Position numbers and translations under genes: made by a program. Below, piece after piece: positions 1-11,340 of a DNA stretch of 20,000 nt. How positions within the stretch are numbered: the stretch's first letter is position 1; the number at the start of each line of letters is the position of its first letter. The DNA is taken from positions 7,152,501-7,172,500 of the forward strand of contig WPIO01000010.1 of the NCBI GenBank assembly GCA_009760855.2, read 5' to 3'. Under the pieces are notes generated by a model that saw nothing but the letters and a program-made list of their open reading frames with translations, made no database searches and was not told the DNA's origin. This DNA is from Cristatella mucedo. Lineage: Eukaryota > Bryozoa > Phylactolaemata > Cristatellidae.

Positions 1-145
1 TGTGGTTGCTCGGCTGACACTTTCTCAATCGGAGCAATAAGTCTGCCTGCAGCTAGCACACGCATGCAGAAACCTTGTGCAACTTTTTTGCCACATCTCG
101 AAGCTTTCTCCGAACAATTTAACCTGTGTCATGCCTTACCTAGCG

Positions 146-290
146 TGCAAATTAAATTAATGGAACGTATCTCCGGCCGTAACTCCACGAAGCAACAAAA
201 ATAAGTGGGTGATACACAGATGAGTTTTCTGTAGCGCACTCAAAGCGTTAGTGGCTTTCAGTGCACATACGGTAGCAACAGACTTAAGGG
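146..290 (-). mobile_element. LINE family B 3-prime end, copy 1 (5-prime truncated)
   Basis: On the minus strand this segment resembles two other places in the window, 14867-15037 (minus) and 15372-15523 (plus). Shared blocks include CTCCGTC/CTCCGGC-like sequence, AACTCCAC, GTGGGTG, GAGTTTTCTGTA and CAGTGCRCATACGGT. In the 15059-15523 copy the same sequence lies directly downstream of an RT C-terminal reading frame, so I read it as the 3-prime UTR of an L2-like LINE. No coding part is retained here. Copy 1 is more diverged at its outer end and lacks the ATTAC-rich tail of the other two. The start and end are set by eye from the similarity and could shift by about 10 bases. Confidence 0.6.
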
Positions 291-321
291 CTTGCTGTTT
301 GTAGCAAGCAGACTTAACGGC

Positions 322-381
322 TAGCTGATTTAAGCGCATCATTTATATAGCGACAGAAAAGCCACAACGGCAATGCCACAG
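322..381 (-). mobile_element. SINE-1 3-prime tail fragment
   Basis: The stretch beginning AGCTGATTTAA and running through TATAGCGACAGAAAAGCC matches, in the same orientation, the tail of the fuller SINE-1 copy starting at about 417 (AGCTGATTTAACAGCC ... TATAGCGGCAGAAGAGCC). Only the non-tRNA tail is present, with no A or B box. It lies directly beside the fuller copy, so it is either an older truncated insertion or a local duplication. Confidence 0.6.
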
Positions 382-409
382 CTTTCACATAACAAAGAGA
401 AACAAATTT

Positions 410-576
410 AAAAAAATGAGCTGATTTAACAGCCCCATTTGTATAGCGGCAGAAGAGCCTTAGCGGCTATCATCACCACTTGCAGTTGACAATAAAGGAT
501 TGTCCACTGCAGGATTCAAACCCACGACCTCGGTCGTAAAGAGCATGCACCTCACCTACTGGGCTATCACGGCTCT
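410..576 (-). mobile_element. SINE-1 copy a, tRNA-derived SINE
   Basis: Read on the minus strand this begins AGCCGTGATAGCCCAGTAGG. It has a perfect A box (TAGCCCAGTAGG, 555-566) and a B box (GGTTTGAATCC, 512-522), then a non-tRNA body containing CGCTATACAAA and a short A/T-rich end. Length is about 165 bp. The same head, body and tail recur at 12290-12462, 12563-12712 and 15832-16021, which shows a dispersed family. Between anticodon region and T arm this copy has the short form, ACGACCGAGGTCGT, roughly ten bases shorter than copy c. A SINE encodes no protein; RNA polymerase III would transcribe it and a LINE would move it. Confidence 0.85.
512..566 (-). promoter_or_regulatory. RNA polymerase III internal promoter of SINE-1 copy a
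   Basis: The A box TAGCCCAGTAGG (555-566) fits the tRNA consensus TRGCNNAGYNGG exactly. The B box GGTTTGAATCC (512-522) differs from GGTTCGAATCC at one position. The gap of 32 bases is within the usual range for tRNA-type promoters. Whether it is still transcribed cannot be told. Confidence 0.7.
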
Positions 577-729
577 TGGATGTGAGAAGCATAGCTGAGC
601 CAGGGGAAATATGAGTTAGTTCGGCTTTATCGTTGTTTTTAATGATGTTGGCTGACATCTAGGATCGAATGTCTGCAAGGAAGGCATTTAGTTTATTAGT
701 CGACAGAAGCAGATTCAGACTGTTAAACG

Positions 730-1385
730 ACGAATACAATAGAGTAGCATAGGTGATAGCCGATCCCATGGGCCCGAATCACTTTTTCCCAGAGGCTTGG
801 TATAAACGGAGAATAGCAAACGACGGAGAACAGACGCTCGTGAAACTCCTCATGCGATTGGTCTGCTGAACAAGATCTGACCACCGGAGGACACGGATTG
901 CACACGATCGGATGAGTATGATTTAAACCAAGCTTGTATCTCATCAGCCAGACCGATTGTTGTTATCAATCGTTCGAGTAGAATATTGTGATCAATGGTG
1001 TCGAACACACTGATCAAGTAGGGCCTGGGTAGTAAGATTGCTGTTATCGTTGCTACTTAGGGTGTCGTCAGTCACACGGAGGAGAGCAGTGTCAGTGGAG
1101 CCGCGTCGCTTGAGTTCCGACTGAAATGTTTCTTTTAATAAATTCTTGTCAATGTGTTCTCTAAGCTGCTTAGCTACAACGTTTCCGAGAATCTTTGACC
1201 GAAAAGGAAAAAGGGAAACTGGGCGATAGTTTGCTAGGACCTCTGAACCTAATCCAAGCTTTTTGAGTACTAGTCGAACGAAGGCCGATTTGAAAACTTT
1301 GGAACAACCACGCTATCCAGACAAGCATACAAAATCTGAGTTAAGGCTGAGCTAAGTTTGCCTGCTAGTGAAGGCCACAGAGGGG
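730..1385 (-). pseudogene. Degraded L2/CR1-like LINE reverse transcriptase, fingers and palm
   Basis: The minus strand encodes the N-terminal half of an L2/CR1-type RT, in pieces. In order, the pieces read VLKKLGL, NYRPVSL, SKILGNVVAKQLREHI, a variant of the STETALLRV block (STDTALLRV), FDTIDHNILLERL and WFKSY. One frame stays open for more than 60 codons from about 1205 down to 1015. A shift then moves the reading into the FDTIDHN frame near 1012. At 743-751 the catalytic box reads Tyr-Ala-Thr-Leu-Leu-Tyr instead of Tyr-Ala-Asp-Asp-Thr-Gln-Leu-Tyr, so both catalytic aspartates are missing, with a further shift just upstream. The endonuclease domain and the RT C-terminus are not seen. This is a dead insertion; assignment to L2 rather than CR1 is by motif resemblance only. 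Confidence 0.88.
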
Positions 1386-2024
1386 ATGCTGTGAGGTCTC
1401 CAGGAGACTAACTGTTTTTACTAGACATTTTTTATGGTAGCCAGTATACAGAGTATTATTCGTACATATAGAAACCTCAGAAGATTTCTTGTGAAATATG
1501 ACAGGCTTCGACTCAACATTTGCTGCAGCCGGAGGTGGCTTTACGGAGGGATGTCTGCAATTTTTCAACAAAGACGGCAGGAAAAATACCGGCCGAAACG
1601 CTTGTATCCAGAGAGCAAGGCATTGCAGAGGTGGCAAGCCAACAATTCACAGTCTGAAAGATGTGCTTGGGTCCGACTGGCAGGACTTCAGTTTTCGGGT
1701 GAAAAAAGAGCCCTTTTCTAAACTTTCGGGGTAGGCTCGAGGATCTCTTTGAGACTGGCTATATTGTCGTCAAACCCAGACTTCTCAAAGCAACGTTCAA
1801 GCCTACGCAAGCTCACAACTTAGTGGACATCGGAAGGCAACAGTAGACTTTCATCGTGTGACCACTAACAGCCGATATAGGAACCGCGTGGAGCCGTGAA
1901 ATAGAATCTTCAGTGGTTTGATGTGAAGCAAACTTGTCCCATGTATTTGCATTAAGATAAAATGTACACAAGATAAGTATTAATTTGTCCGTATTCATCA
2001 AATCTCTTTTAGGTCTTTGCTTTT
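1386..2024. other. Unassigned sequence between LINE fragments
   Basis: Nothing here is recognised. It lies 5-prime of the minus-strand RT fragment, so the LINE linker or endonuclease could have been expected, but none of the frames I read gives an endonuclease motif. Open frames under 100 codons at 1434-1721 (plus) and 1365-1637 (minus) overlap each other and look like chance. Confidence 0.4.
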
Positions 2025-2176
2025 GAACCATGTGGCACATGATTTTACATTGTTATTTTGTGCAAGATGCTCATCACTCAATCGCGTTTCCCTTTGCAGC
2101 AAATGTAAAGCGCCTAGAAAGAGATCGAGTTCTCTGAGGGGGCTTTATCAAGTGTATTATTATTATTATGATTATG
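2025..2176 (+). mobile_element. LINE family A 3-prime end, copy 1, with ATT tail
   Basis: From CTTTGCAGCAAATGTAAAGC through GGCTTTATCAAGTG to a run of ATT, this nearly repeats 5205-5305, differing at only a few bases over about 80. Weaker similarity extends back to about 2025. In the 4441-5305 copy the same sequence follows an RT C-terminus, so this is a heavily 5-prime-truncated insertion of the same LINE. The (ATT)n end at 2155-2176 is the usual 3-prime tail of such elements. Confidence 0.82.
2107..2146 (+). other. 3-prime stem-loop of LINE family A (copy 1)
   Basis: AAAGC (2107-2111) pairs with GCTTT (2142-2146). Further complementarity lies inside (CC with GG, AGAA with TTCT). The hairpin sits just before the ATT tail and is also present in the second copy at 5228-5267. 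Such 3-prime stem-loops are typical recognition structures of L2/CR1-type LINEs; the fold is read by eye. Confidence 0.55.
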
Positions 2177-3532
2177 CTTATATTTTGAACTCAGGTAAGT
2201 AATTTAAATTAAAAAAATATATGTACTATTTTCTTTTGCCTAGATAAATAAGCTGACTTTAGATCGGACAGCTCCAATAGGAGAGTCGGTGCTGCCCACG
2301 ACTAGACGGTTTCCACATGTCACATGTAGCAGACAGAATTCTCATGTTCGAAAACCTGCTCACTTCCTATTCCACAACTACAGAACCTCCTACCAGTCAG
2401 ACTGATTCCAGAAGAGCCAGACGCACAGCCGTGTGAGAGATCGACTTGAAACCGATAAATGAGATGAGCCAACAGTCGAACTTCTAAAGTGTTAGCAGAG
2501 CTTCCAGGCTCTCAGCTTTTTTGTTTTTCTTTTTAGAACGATGAGGATCATTGCCTATTCGTGTGGCGAGTTGAATCCGGACCCCCGTAGCCAATGGCAA
2601 GCAGCTGAACGATCCTTCAACTCCAAGAGGAGACAATCTCAAGAATCAGAGCCGGAGGAATGCACTATGTAAGCGAGAGTTTCAGCTGCTCCATTCCTGC
2701 AAGCTGCCTTTGACTGCAGCGCAGCTGCCGACGCGGGTGCGGGTCAAACTTTACGAGAGATAGTTCGAGGGAAATAAGCCCACTGTGCTAGTGACTGCAG
2801 GCTCTAAACATCCTATTAAATACCGATCGATATTGCCATCTACGCGTCGGGTCATCGAACGTGACTGAAAAGATATTGCCAGACGCACGCTTTTCATGTC
2901 GACCAGCTTAGTACCGGTGCCCAGGCATCAAAGTCGGTATTTACTCTACGGCCAATCGGCATGACTACAAACGTTAATGCATCTGTGGCCGAATAAGACC
3001 CAGGGCGCATCGAGTATCGGAAAGTGTGTGATAACAGACACGTGAGCCCACTACGTTGCTCGGCACGCTCGGCATCAATTGATGCAATGCACAGTTCTGA
3101 TCGCGTGCAAGTGGAACGCACAGGAGCACATAAGATGCATATTCCGTTGCATACCTGTATGCACACGGGCATAACTATGGCTATCTCTCTCTAGCAGTAC
3201 TAATGGAGCTGCCCAGTATCCAATGAGCTTCGAGTGGATAAGGTGGGCTCACATGAAGTAAAGCATTGGACTAGCCGTAAATTGGAGGATGCGGACGACA
3301 AAACGGTAAACGAGCGAAATGTTGAACGGCCATCACTTGTTCTACTGCAGTTGCTTTGTATGTTGTACACTGCCTTCAATGTATTTTGAATAACACGAGA
3401 GATGCATGCGCCTAACTTCAAGAAGCTTCGAAGCGCAGCAATAAATAGCCTGCCCTAGCCGTAATATTCCGTCCCAGAGGGCATTATAGTAAGGCAATCG
3501 ATTCAACTCATTATCAGAAAGTAAGCCTTGAC
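2177..3532. other. Unassigned region
   Basis: No coding frame, RNA gene or repeat family recognised elsewhere in the window is visible. A GTTGAATCC at 2572-2580 resembles a B box but has no A box upstream. Open frames of 92 and 73 codons on the minus strand (2894-3172 and 3200-3421) show no recognisable domain. Confidence 0.4.
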
Positions 3533-3677
3533 TACGATGCTTGCAGCTAACAAGATCGAGGTAAGTGTATTTGATGACCGAGGTAGTGGGCTCGAGCCCC
3601 GTGGCATACGAAAAGCGCCTGAATAGAGATTAAGTTATTTTAGGGTGCTATACAAATTAATTTTATTTATTTATTTA
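3533..3677 (+). mobile_element. SINE-2 copy a, tRNA-derived SINE
   Basis: The core from AAGATCGAGGT through ATTTGATGACCGAGGT to the B-box-like GGGCTCGAGCCCC (3588-3600), GTGGCATA and AGCGCC matches 19898-19995 with a few changes. Past that comes GGGTGCTATACAAATTAATT and a (TTTA)n tail, giving a complete 3-prime end. The head is decayed: the A box expected near 3545 is not convincing. Length is about 145 bp. The core also resembles SINE-1 (ACGACCGAGGTCGTGGG), so the two families probably share a tRNA ancestor. The recognition depends on the second copy at the window end. Confidence 0.75.
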
Positions 3678-4440
3678 CGGGCCATGAGAGATATTAGAAG
3701 GCTGCAGCCCCTTTACCGTCCGAAAGAATATCCTGAGCACTAAACCACTGAGAATTGCCGTTAAGCCCCTGAGACATAGGATAGGCCATCACTTTGGTCT
3801 TCGGAAAAGCGCCATGATATTCCAAAGGACAACAAACATTCTTACATGAAATTAGCTACTAAAGACATTGCCAGTTCGAATTAATGAGGTGTTAACCACA
3901 TGTTCAGTTTGTCTTTTGTTAAGTTTTCTATACAGGTAATTTCTCTTGTTCTCATCTCTTATCTACAAGCGATTTTATCTGCGTATAAGGCATTGAGGAA
4001 ATGAGCTCTCAAGAAGTCGAGAAGCCGGCTCCGGCAGTTCTGCCCAATCTATGCAAGGATAGCGACCCCCAGCACGGCCTTTGGGCGTTAAGTGCGAGCG
4101 TCCATTAGGCTGTCTCTAGCTAGCTGATAGGCTAAGTCAGTCTTTTTGATGGAACAGCACCGCCGAGCAGCACGCAGCCTGTAGCTGGCAACATAAGCAG
4201 GTCACCAGGTCTTCACGGCCTTAAAGAGACTAGGAAGATCTCAAAGTTGGCGCTCTGTTAACAGCCCCTAGAGATCCTTCCACGATTGCAATTGGCGTCA
4301 TACCAATCACTTTTGCTTCTATGTAGGCGAAGGGAAACTGGGAGGGGGACTAAAGAGGCTAGCGTTCCTCTGATGTATGGCTGAAGCAGCAGGGCTGGAT
4401 GCTCTAATCCGTGTGACTTTAAGGTAGCCGCTTATTTCCC
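3678..4440. other. Unassigned region upstream of LINE fragment
   Basis: I see no convincing feature. The last part, roughly 4400-4440, reads VTLR-stop-PLISLQIGSE just before the clear LINE frame. This may be a decayed continuation of the RT, comparable to VTTKARRPILGLLSGS in the copy near 9375-9420. The rest shows no motif. Confidence 0.4.
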
Positions 4441-5050
4441 TCCAGATAGGTTCTGAAGAAGAGTTCCAAAGTGACCTCTCGTTAGACGACCACATCAGCT
4501 CCACAGTCAAATCTGCCTACTTTCAGCTACATAACATTGCTAAAATTCGGGCTTGTTTTGATAAGGATACCACGTTTAAGTTGGTCCATGCATTCGTGAC
4601 ATCCCGTCTCTACTTCTGCAACTCACTGCTTACTGGCCTACCAGCATGTGCGATCAGGCGATTGCAGCTGGTGCAAAACTCTGCAGCTAGGCTTGTCTGT
4701 CGTGAGCGTCGCAGCTGCCACATTGCACCACTTCTCGCCGACCTGCACTGGCTACCAGTCAAGCAACGGATTGACTTCCAGGTTTTTTCGCTCACTTTTA
4801 GGTCACTTTATTCTTTGGCTCAAGCCTATCTCTCAGACTACTCGCCCACCAGGCCAAGCATAGTACCACCCACTTTTCGGAATCAAACAGTCTACAAATA
4901 CCTCGTACAAACCTCAAATCTTTTGGAGACCGTACATTTAGTTCCTGTGCTCCCAAAGCCTGGAACTCCCTCCCGACCTGCGTCAGAACATCCCCTGACC
5001 TGACCACATTTAAAAAGAACTTAAAAACACCTATTCAGGACAGCATTTAG
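4441..5050 (+). pseudogene. LINE family A reverse transcriptase, C-terminal part (frameshifted)
   Basis: From about 4455 the frame reads SDLSLDDHISSTVKSAYFQL, then SRLYFCNSLLTGLP, RRLQLVQNSAARLV and LHWLPVKQRIDFQVFSL. These are the standard post-palm and thumb blocks of L2-type RTs, in the right order and spacing. At about 4906 the frame shifts and resumes as NLKSFGDRTFSSCAPKAWNSLP, ending PIQDSI and a TAG at 5048-5050. A single shift therefore interrupts an otherwise intact C-terminus, making this the youngest-looking LINE copy here. Its own 3-prime UTR and ATT tail follow directly (5051-5305). Everything upstream of the post-palm region, including endonuclease and catalytic palm, is missing, as expected from 5-prime truncation. 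Confidence 0.92.
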
Positions 5051-5305
5051 TGGGTCCCTGTGATTCGTCCTTGATGTGCTTATGCGTGCTGACACTGTGC
5101 ATGCTGCCACTAACCACATTTGCATACTGACCCTGTGCATGTCACCCTTACCATGTTATTCATGTTGTTTGTTTATCATGCATGATATTACTCACCATTA
5201 AATTGCATTTTCCTTTGCAGCAAATGTAAAGCGCCTAGAAAGAGATTGAGTTCTCTGGGGGGGCTTTATCAAGTGCATTATTATTATTATTATTATTATT
5301 ATTAA
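5051..5305 (+). mobile_element. LINE family A 3-prime UTR with stem-loop and (ATT)n tail
   Basis: The UTR runs from the RT stop at 5050 to the (ATT)n run at 5277-5305. Its last 100 bases match copy 1 at 2077-2176. It contains a hairpin, AAAGC (5228-5232) pairing with GCTTT (5263-5267), and the phrase CTTTATCAAGTGC before the tail. The presence of RT end, UTR and tail in one piece defines the 3-prime terminus of the family. Confidence 0.88.
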
Positions 5306-7689
5306 GAGGCTTTGGAAATATAACCCACGATTTGGTAGCACCGCAATTAATGGCTGCCTGAAACCCACCGTGCTCGGAAGCCTATCTGCCCGGTCTCACT
5401 CGGAAGGTCAAACTTAGTTACAGCCATTACAAATCCTCAATGCTTCGCTAAAAATTTTGGCGGACTTCTATACTAATCTGGTTTACCTGTTTAGCGTTCA
5501 TGCACGCACAGACTATGGACTCAGTCGATGCATTTTTGCTACGTTCTTCACTTCATGGGTTCATATGAGCGTTGATGAATAAATGAGCATGTTGTTAAAG
5601 TTCTCTGTTTGGTGGCCCAGCAAACTACTGAACGCGGAAGTAACTGGTATATAATTTTAGAGGTTATACTATCTAATTAAACTTGAGCTCTTATTTATTA
5701 AACGGGATTCCATAATTTCATATGCCTCAAAAGTTAAAGAAATAGCCACTATTTCCTAAAAGCTTTGCTATTGTATCTAGGACAGCGGTACATTTAAAAT
5801 TTACCTATCTTACGGAGATCGGACGAATTCGTGGTTTGTGACTTATTTACTAAGAAAAACAAAAAATGAGTCAAATCAAATTCAACATATGTTTATACTT
5901 AATTTATGTAAAAATACCAAACAATTCGTAAAGGAGTTTTTCGAGATTTACGACTATCGCAAGTTGGCCTCTAAATGTAGTATGTCATAATTTCTCGTTA
6001 TAATGTCCTCAGTAACAGCGTTCAAAGTCACGTAAATCCCGGTAGAGGCCATCGTCTTGCTCTTTCGAGTAAGCCCTCATGTTTCCTTGAATTTTCTTTA
6101 ACATATGAGCATCGAGGATATGGACTTTGACGGACATCCTGCAGCCCATTGTGTGCCATAGTTCTCCGCCGTAATGTCAACAAGCTCTGCATAGTTTTCC
6201 GCCATGTGATTGCCCCGGAAATACTGAAGCACTGTGACGAAGATGTTCCAAGCCACCGCTTTGTCCTTACTACTAAGTCACTTTGGGAATTAATTGCACT
6301 CAATACCCTTTACCAGTGGTCCTGCAAAGAAACCGACCTTTACCAGCGTAGGGAAAAAGTTGCGAAGGTACTCGAAAACTGCCGACTCATTATCTCAAGC
6401 TGTGACGCATTGTTTCGCAAGGTCCATTTCGATGTTCGCTGCTGGTCCCAAAGCCTTCCGAAGTCTAAATACAGCTTCCACTCGACGTCGTTACTGCGTA
6501 GACCACGTAGACCTCGGTCACTGCGGCCAGTCCCGCCTGCGGTAGAGCGCATTAGCGGTTTCTGTTATCCCGGAGGCGAAGAGAGAAAGTGAGGAAACTT
6601 TGCAAAACCGCTGTAGAGACTCGTCAGGAATGCAGCCATCTTGAAGTATCCAATGAGCTCCCAATCGAACTCATGGCTTTCAGCAAGGTCTTGACGCCGG
6701 CGTTGTCATTCTAGTTGAGCTGCACCGAGTAAAGAGACGGGTACCAGTTCCCGTTATGGACAGGCACGGTTTTTAGGCTCATGGATGATCTTACCTTCCA
6801 TAGCTTTCTTGCGTTTCTCGTAGGGGAAATAAGGTGAGGTGGCGAGCGTTTGTCCTTGACCCCGGACATGCATGCCGAAATATGTCTCGCGGGACGACTC
6901 ACACGTCTTAGCAGATGTTAAGCCAGAGTAATTCTTCGCACACTTGTCTAAATAAATTAGCGACAGATGTAGCAACATGTGTCAGCCGGATGCTTGCAGC
7001 CTCTTGATGCCATCTTGGGAAAATGCAGACACAGGTACGTGCCCGCTGAGGCTGCTTGAACTAAACTGAACTGGTGAGCTAAAAGCTTGTTCATTGTTTA
7101 CTATTTATATTACGTGAAAGCATTATTAATCAGGAAGGTAGGAATAATCTTTATTTATCAGTGCGTATAACAAGCTGATAACAGCTACGGATCAACGACT
7201 TTATGCAGTAATCATTACTATGTGTTGCCCAAATAATCGTTGAGATCAAAGCAGGCGCTTTGATGTGGGCTGTCTGAATTGTTAAGTGAGGCAGCAAATT
7301 TGAATTCGTCACTTGTTTCTGAAAGGCTGCCGACTAGCGATTTAGTTCATGAAACTTTCCCTAGTTAATAGAAGTCTTGAGGTTCTTATTGTGTCACACT
7401 CACTAGCCAGACTCAAGACTAAAATCCCTAAAAAATTACGCGCGAATGGACAGGTAATTGCTTGCCGCCTTCGGCTGTCTTCATCGTGCGAGGTCTCTGT
7501 CACTGCATGTTCGGCTACTGTTTCCAGATAATCCAATACGACCATGCAAGCTCATTTGGAGTTCCTTTAGCTATTCTTTTGGCTACTGCATACCCTGCTT
7601 ATGTTTCTGTAGCCGAGTTCCAGGGGTCAAAGGCTAGTTCCCGCCAAACGCCGCGATACTCCGGCCACGCTGCCGCTTGCCGTGCCGCT
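5306..7689. other. Long unassigned region, AT-rich in its first part
   Basis: The segment 5306-6000 is A/T-rich with no motif. The longest open frame is on the plus strand at 6149-6592 (147 codons). Its product shows no domain, signal or repeat that I recognise, and it is within the length expected by chance. Frames at 6028-6303 (minus) and 7342-7701 are also featureless. I see no tRNA, no LINE motif and no tandem repeat in this stretch. Confidence 0.4.
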
Positions 7690-8330
7690 GAGTTAGGGTA
7701 AGACGAGCGGACGTCAGGTTAAACCTCTTTGTAACAACGCATGCGCCAACAACAACAGGGGAACTAAACAAGCCTACAGGGAGGGTCCTATACACAGTAC
7801 ACTATGGGGGCGCAAGACGACGCAGAAAGCGCGAACAAACGCGTTAGTTGGTCAGTCGGCTTCCACCGTCACACCGTCGGCGGCCTCCGTCACACCAGTA
7901 CAAGTATACGCCGTACACGACCCGGCTAGCTGAGTATTCTGGGGTAGACGGAGCAGATGTCCACAACAGTCGAGAGCTTAAGCCGAAAGACGCCAACACA
8001 CGGGGGGGGGGGTCACGAACACGCTACACGGGGACGATACAAGTCTCAACGAGCGTGCTATCCAGCTCCACTCGGGCCTAGGGTACTCGTCGCCTTGCGT
8101 GCGTGGCCGCATCGCCGGAGCACGCAACCACCCAGGTGCATAACTCGGCCGAGACCGGGAGCCTCCAACACCATGACTTACTCGGCCAATTCTCTTACCC
8201 CCAAGAGCCCCGGTGACCTCACGTCGCCGCACATCCGGCCATGCCGAAGGTCCGACCCCGGCCTAACCGGTGACCCTTACCCTCATTATAGCCGCAAAGT
8301 CCAAGCCAACCGAACGTAGCCTGGGTACAT
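7690..8330. other. GC-rich, CpG-rich island of unknown nature
   Basis: Composition changes sharply here, with many CpG and CCG/CGG words compared with the A/T-rich flanks, and an 11-G run at 8002-8012. Open frames occur on both strands (7848-8081 and 7957-8319 plus, 7978-8232 minus), as GC-rich DNA gives by chance, and none carries a recognised motif. It could be a CpG island with a promoter or first exon, part of an LTR or other mobile element, or a decayed GC-rich repeat. I do not see paired LTR ends or a primer-binding site. Confidence 0.45.
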
Positions 8331-8782
8331 TTCTACCAGGCCTTAGGAGTTTGGTATCGCCCATATAGCATGCCGGAGTATAGTAGAGGACTGCTGGGGC
8401 CAAAATTACATCCGTATTGTTGTTACTAACTGGAACGAATGCTTGTTTTACTTATCATTCCGCGTTCTCCCCTTAGAAATGCAGCTAATGCCTCTAACCT
8501 AGAAGCAACACAGCCGATGACAACGTTGCTGACTGCTTATAACTTGTGCCTCTGCAATGCATGTCATTTGTACAAGTAACCAATTGCAGTTTGATGCTTA
8601 ATACTTAATACTTAATACTGAAATATGCTCTTGGCATTTTCATCGTTTGTGAGGACTAGCTGAAATCTCCCTACTATTCGGCAATCACTGAATCTACCCC
8701 AGAAGATTTCTCCTTTCTTCATACGCTGAGATTGCGGAAAACTAGTGGCGGAGTAGCCGTAGTTTCCTGTGCACCTCAGGAT
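8331..8782. other. Unassigned sequence with a short heptamer array
   Basis: The only structure is three tandem CTTAATA units at 8597-8617. The part just before 8786 may be decayed RT, since the following codons are RT, but it cannot be read as such. Confidence 0.4.
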
Positions 8783-8785
8783 AAG

Positions 8786-9550
<765 letters not shown>

Positions 9551-11340
9551 TAAGAGTACGATGTTCGAAGTAATAATACACTCGATACAGCGCCCTCAGA
9601 GAACTCAATCTCTTTCTATGCGCTTTACATTTTCTGCAAAAGACCTTTACGATCGTCGAGCATCCTGCCATGATCTACTTAATGCTTGTACTGCTAATCT
9701 TTTCGTGTCTCTGGTGCATGGTTACTTAAGAACAAGCCAGTGTCTAGCTTAGAGCCAATATTGTGTCTTGGCGTATTCCCAAGTACACAAGAATTACGAT
9801 GGCCACCACTGTTGGTCTCCCATATTGTTACTGTACTAAGAAGTTCCAAGTAGCTGCAGATACGACTCGTTAAAAAAAAATCTTCAGCCAAAGACTTAAT
9901 GCCATTTGAGAGTTGGTATTGATTTGCCTGCTCATAACACATGGTTTATTTGCATGACAGCCATGAAGCGCATTCACTTAATAAACTTAAGGAAGGCATC
10001 AACACAATGCAATCGGGAACCAGCACGCTCTTTCTAAGGCCCTCTGCCACCACAAACTGCCGACCATATGAACAAATCGTCTACAAATTGCTGCTTCGCT
10101 GCACCCTTAGATGTCTGACACATATTGATATTACATGCAACCAGGAGTTTTGTCATGACGTCCGTGGCTTACAACAGAGATGCTACACACTAGAAATTTA
10201 AACCAAGAAAATGCACATTCCGAATCTCCTTTGGCGACATTAGGGTTGATTGGGGGATGCATGTGCACGCTTTACACTCTAAGACTGTAATCTGCCCAAC
10301 TTTAATCTGGTTTAGCCACGCAGACCAACTGCTGTACACGACCTTTAAATCGCTCAAACCTCCTTGCGGATCCTGACTTCATGTTGGCCGTTGAAATCAC
10401 CCTACTGTGCACATAGTTTCGAGAGTCACGTGCATTTCACTAATGCACACAAATTGCGCAATAATTTTCACTTTGCAAGACCAGTTTACGTGCCATTTAA
10501 GCCCTTAAATGAAATAAAATGAACACAAGTTGCAGAGCACATAGCAGCTGTCATGGTTTCAGTAGCTCCGAAAAATGCATTAAATGTAGGACACAGAAGA
10601 ATGAATTGCAAACTGAAAAAAGTATTTGGCTTGATTATGACAGTCAAAATGTGCTTTCAAAAATGGCAATGTAAATCTTAACCTCTACTGTCTTCTGCGA
10701 CCTGCTTTGCTCAGCCATGCTATCAGCCTCCAGTGATCGGCTCAGCTCCTAAGGCTGCTCAACTGCTAATGCTCAATCCTGCAGTTCTTTCAAATTGTTA
10801 CTTGCTCGCTACTACTTTCAGTACCTCTTTTCAAAATGATGTTCAGACCTACCTCTTCTACGTACCAGTGCTAAGCATAATGTTTAGAGAAGGCTCGATA
10901 CATCAATAGCGTGGAGGGCCGACATTAAGGTTTGCAAGACACGGAACGAACACAAACAGCCGCATATCGCAAGGCGGAGCTCGCATGAACATGATGACAA
11001 GCAGCTGAATTAAGCCTCTCAAGAGCATGCAGAATTTTCTTTTATCAATCTAACCTTGAAAACTAGTAAGCTACTCAAGAACGAATTAGCATTGCAGAAT
11101 TCTAATGGTTGTCACTCTCCTAATATATGTGCTTACTCATCAGGACTTTGTACGCCGGCTAAGTCCTGCTCAAAGCTAGGGAGAATACTCCTTACTCTTC
11201 GATTAACGTGTAAATGATCTTATCCTGCAGAACCTCAGGCAGCTCTACCATGTGGCACAGGGCGTCGCTCAATGATGGCCTAACCCAGTCACTCTAGCTT
11301 TATAATAACTGAAACTGCAGATGAAAATCCCACTTAATAA
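9551..11340. other. Unassigned region
   Basis: Just after 9550 no further LINE motif can be read. Frames at 9561-9752, 9694-9942 (minus) and 9941-10201 are short and featureless. Around 10680-10870 a plus-strand frame stays open for some 60 codons and ends like a LINE C-terminus (FQNDVQTYLF), but the preceding residues do not match one. No tandem repeats or tRNA-like boxes were seen. Confidence 0.4.

Noticed and set aside
410-576. A functional tRNA gene in SINE-1 copy a
   Set aside because: The acceptor ends do not pair after the T arm and the same non-tRNA body follows in several dispersed copies, so it is a SINE.
2565-2585. B-box-like GTTGAATCC
   Set aside because: No A box at a suitable distance upstream and no SINE body downstream.
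6149-6592. A 147-codon open frame on the plus strand, the longest in the window
   Set aside because: No domain, composition bias or repeat support; this length is expected by chance in 20 kb read in six frames, and no splice context is convincing.
3214-6660. The 15-base word AGTATCCAATGAGCT near both 3215 and 6646
   Set aside because: A single shared 15-mer in 20 kb is not unlikely by chance and the flanks do not match.
10680-10870. Possible LINE C-terminus ending FQNDVQTYLF
   Set aside because: The WNSLP block expected just upstream is absent and no 3-prime UTR or tail follows.
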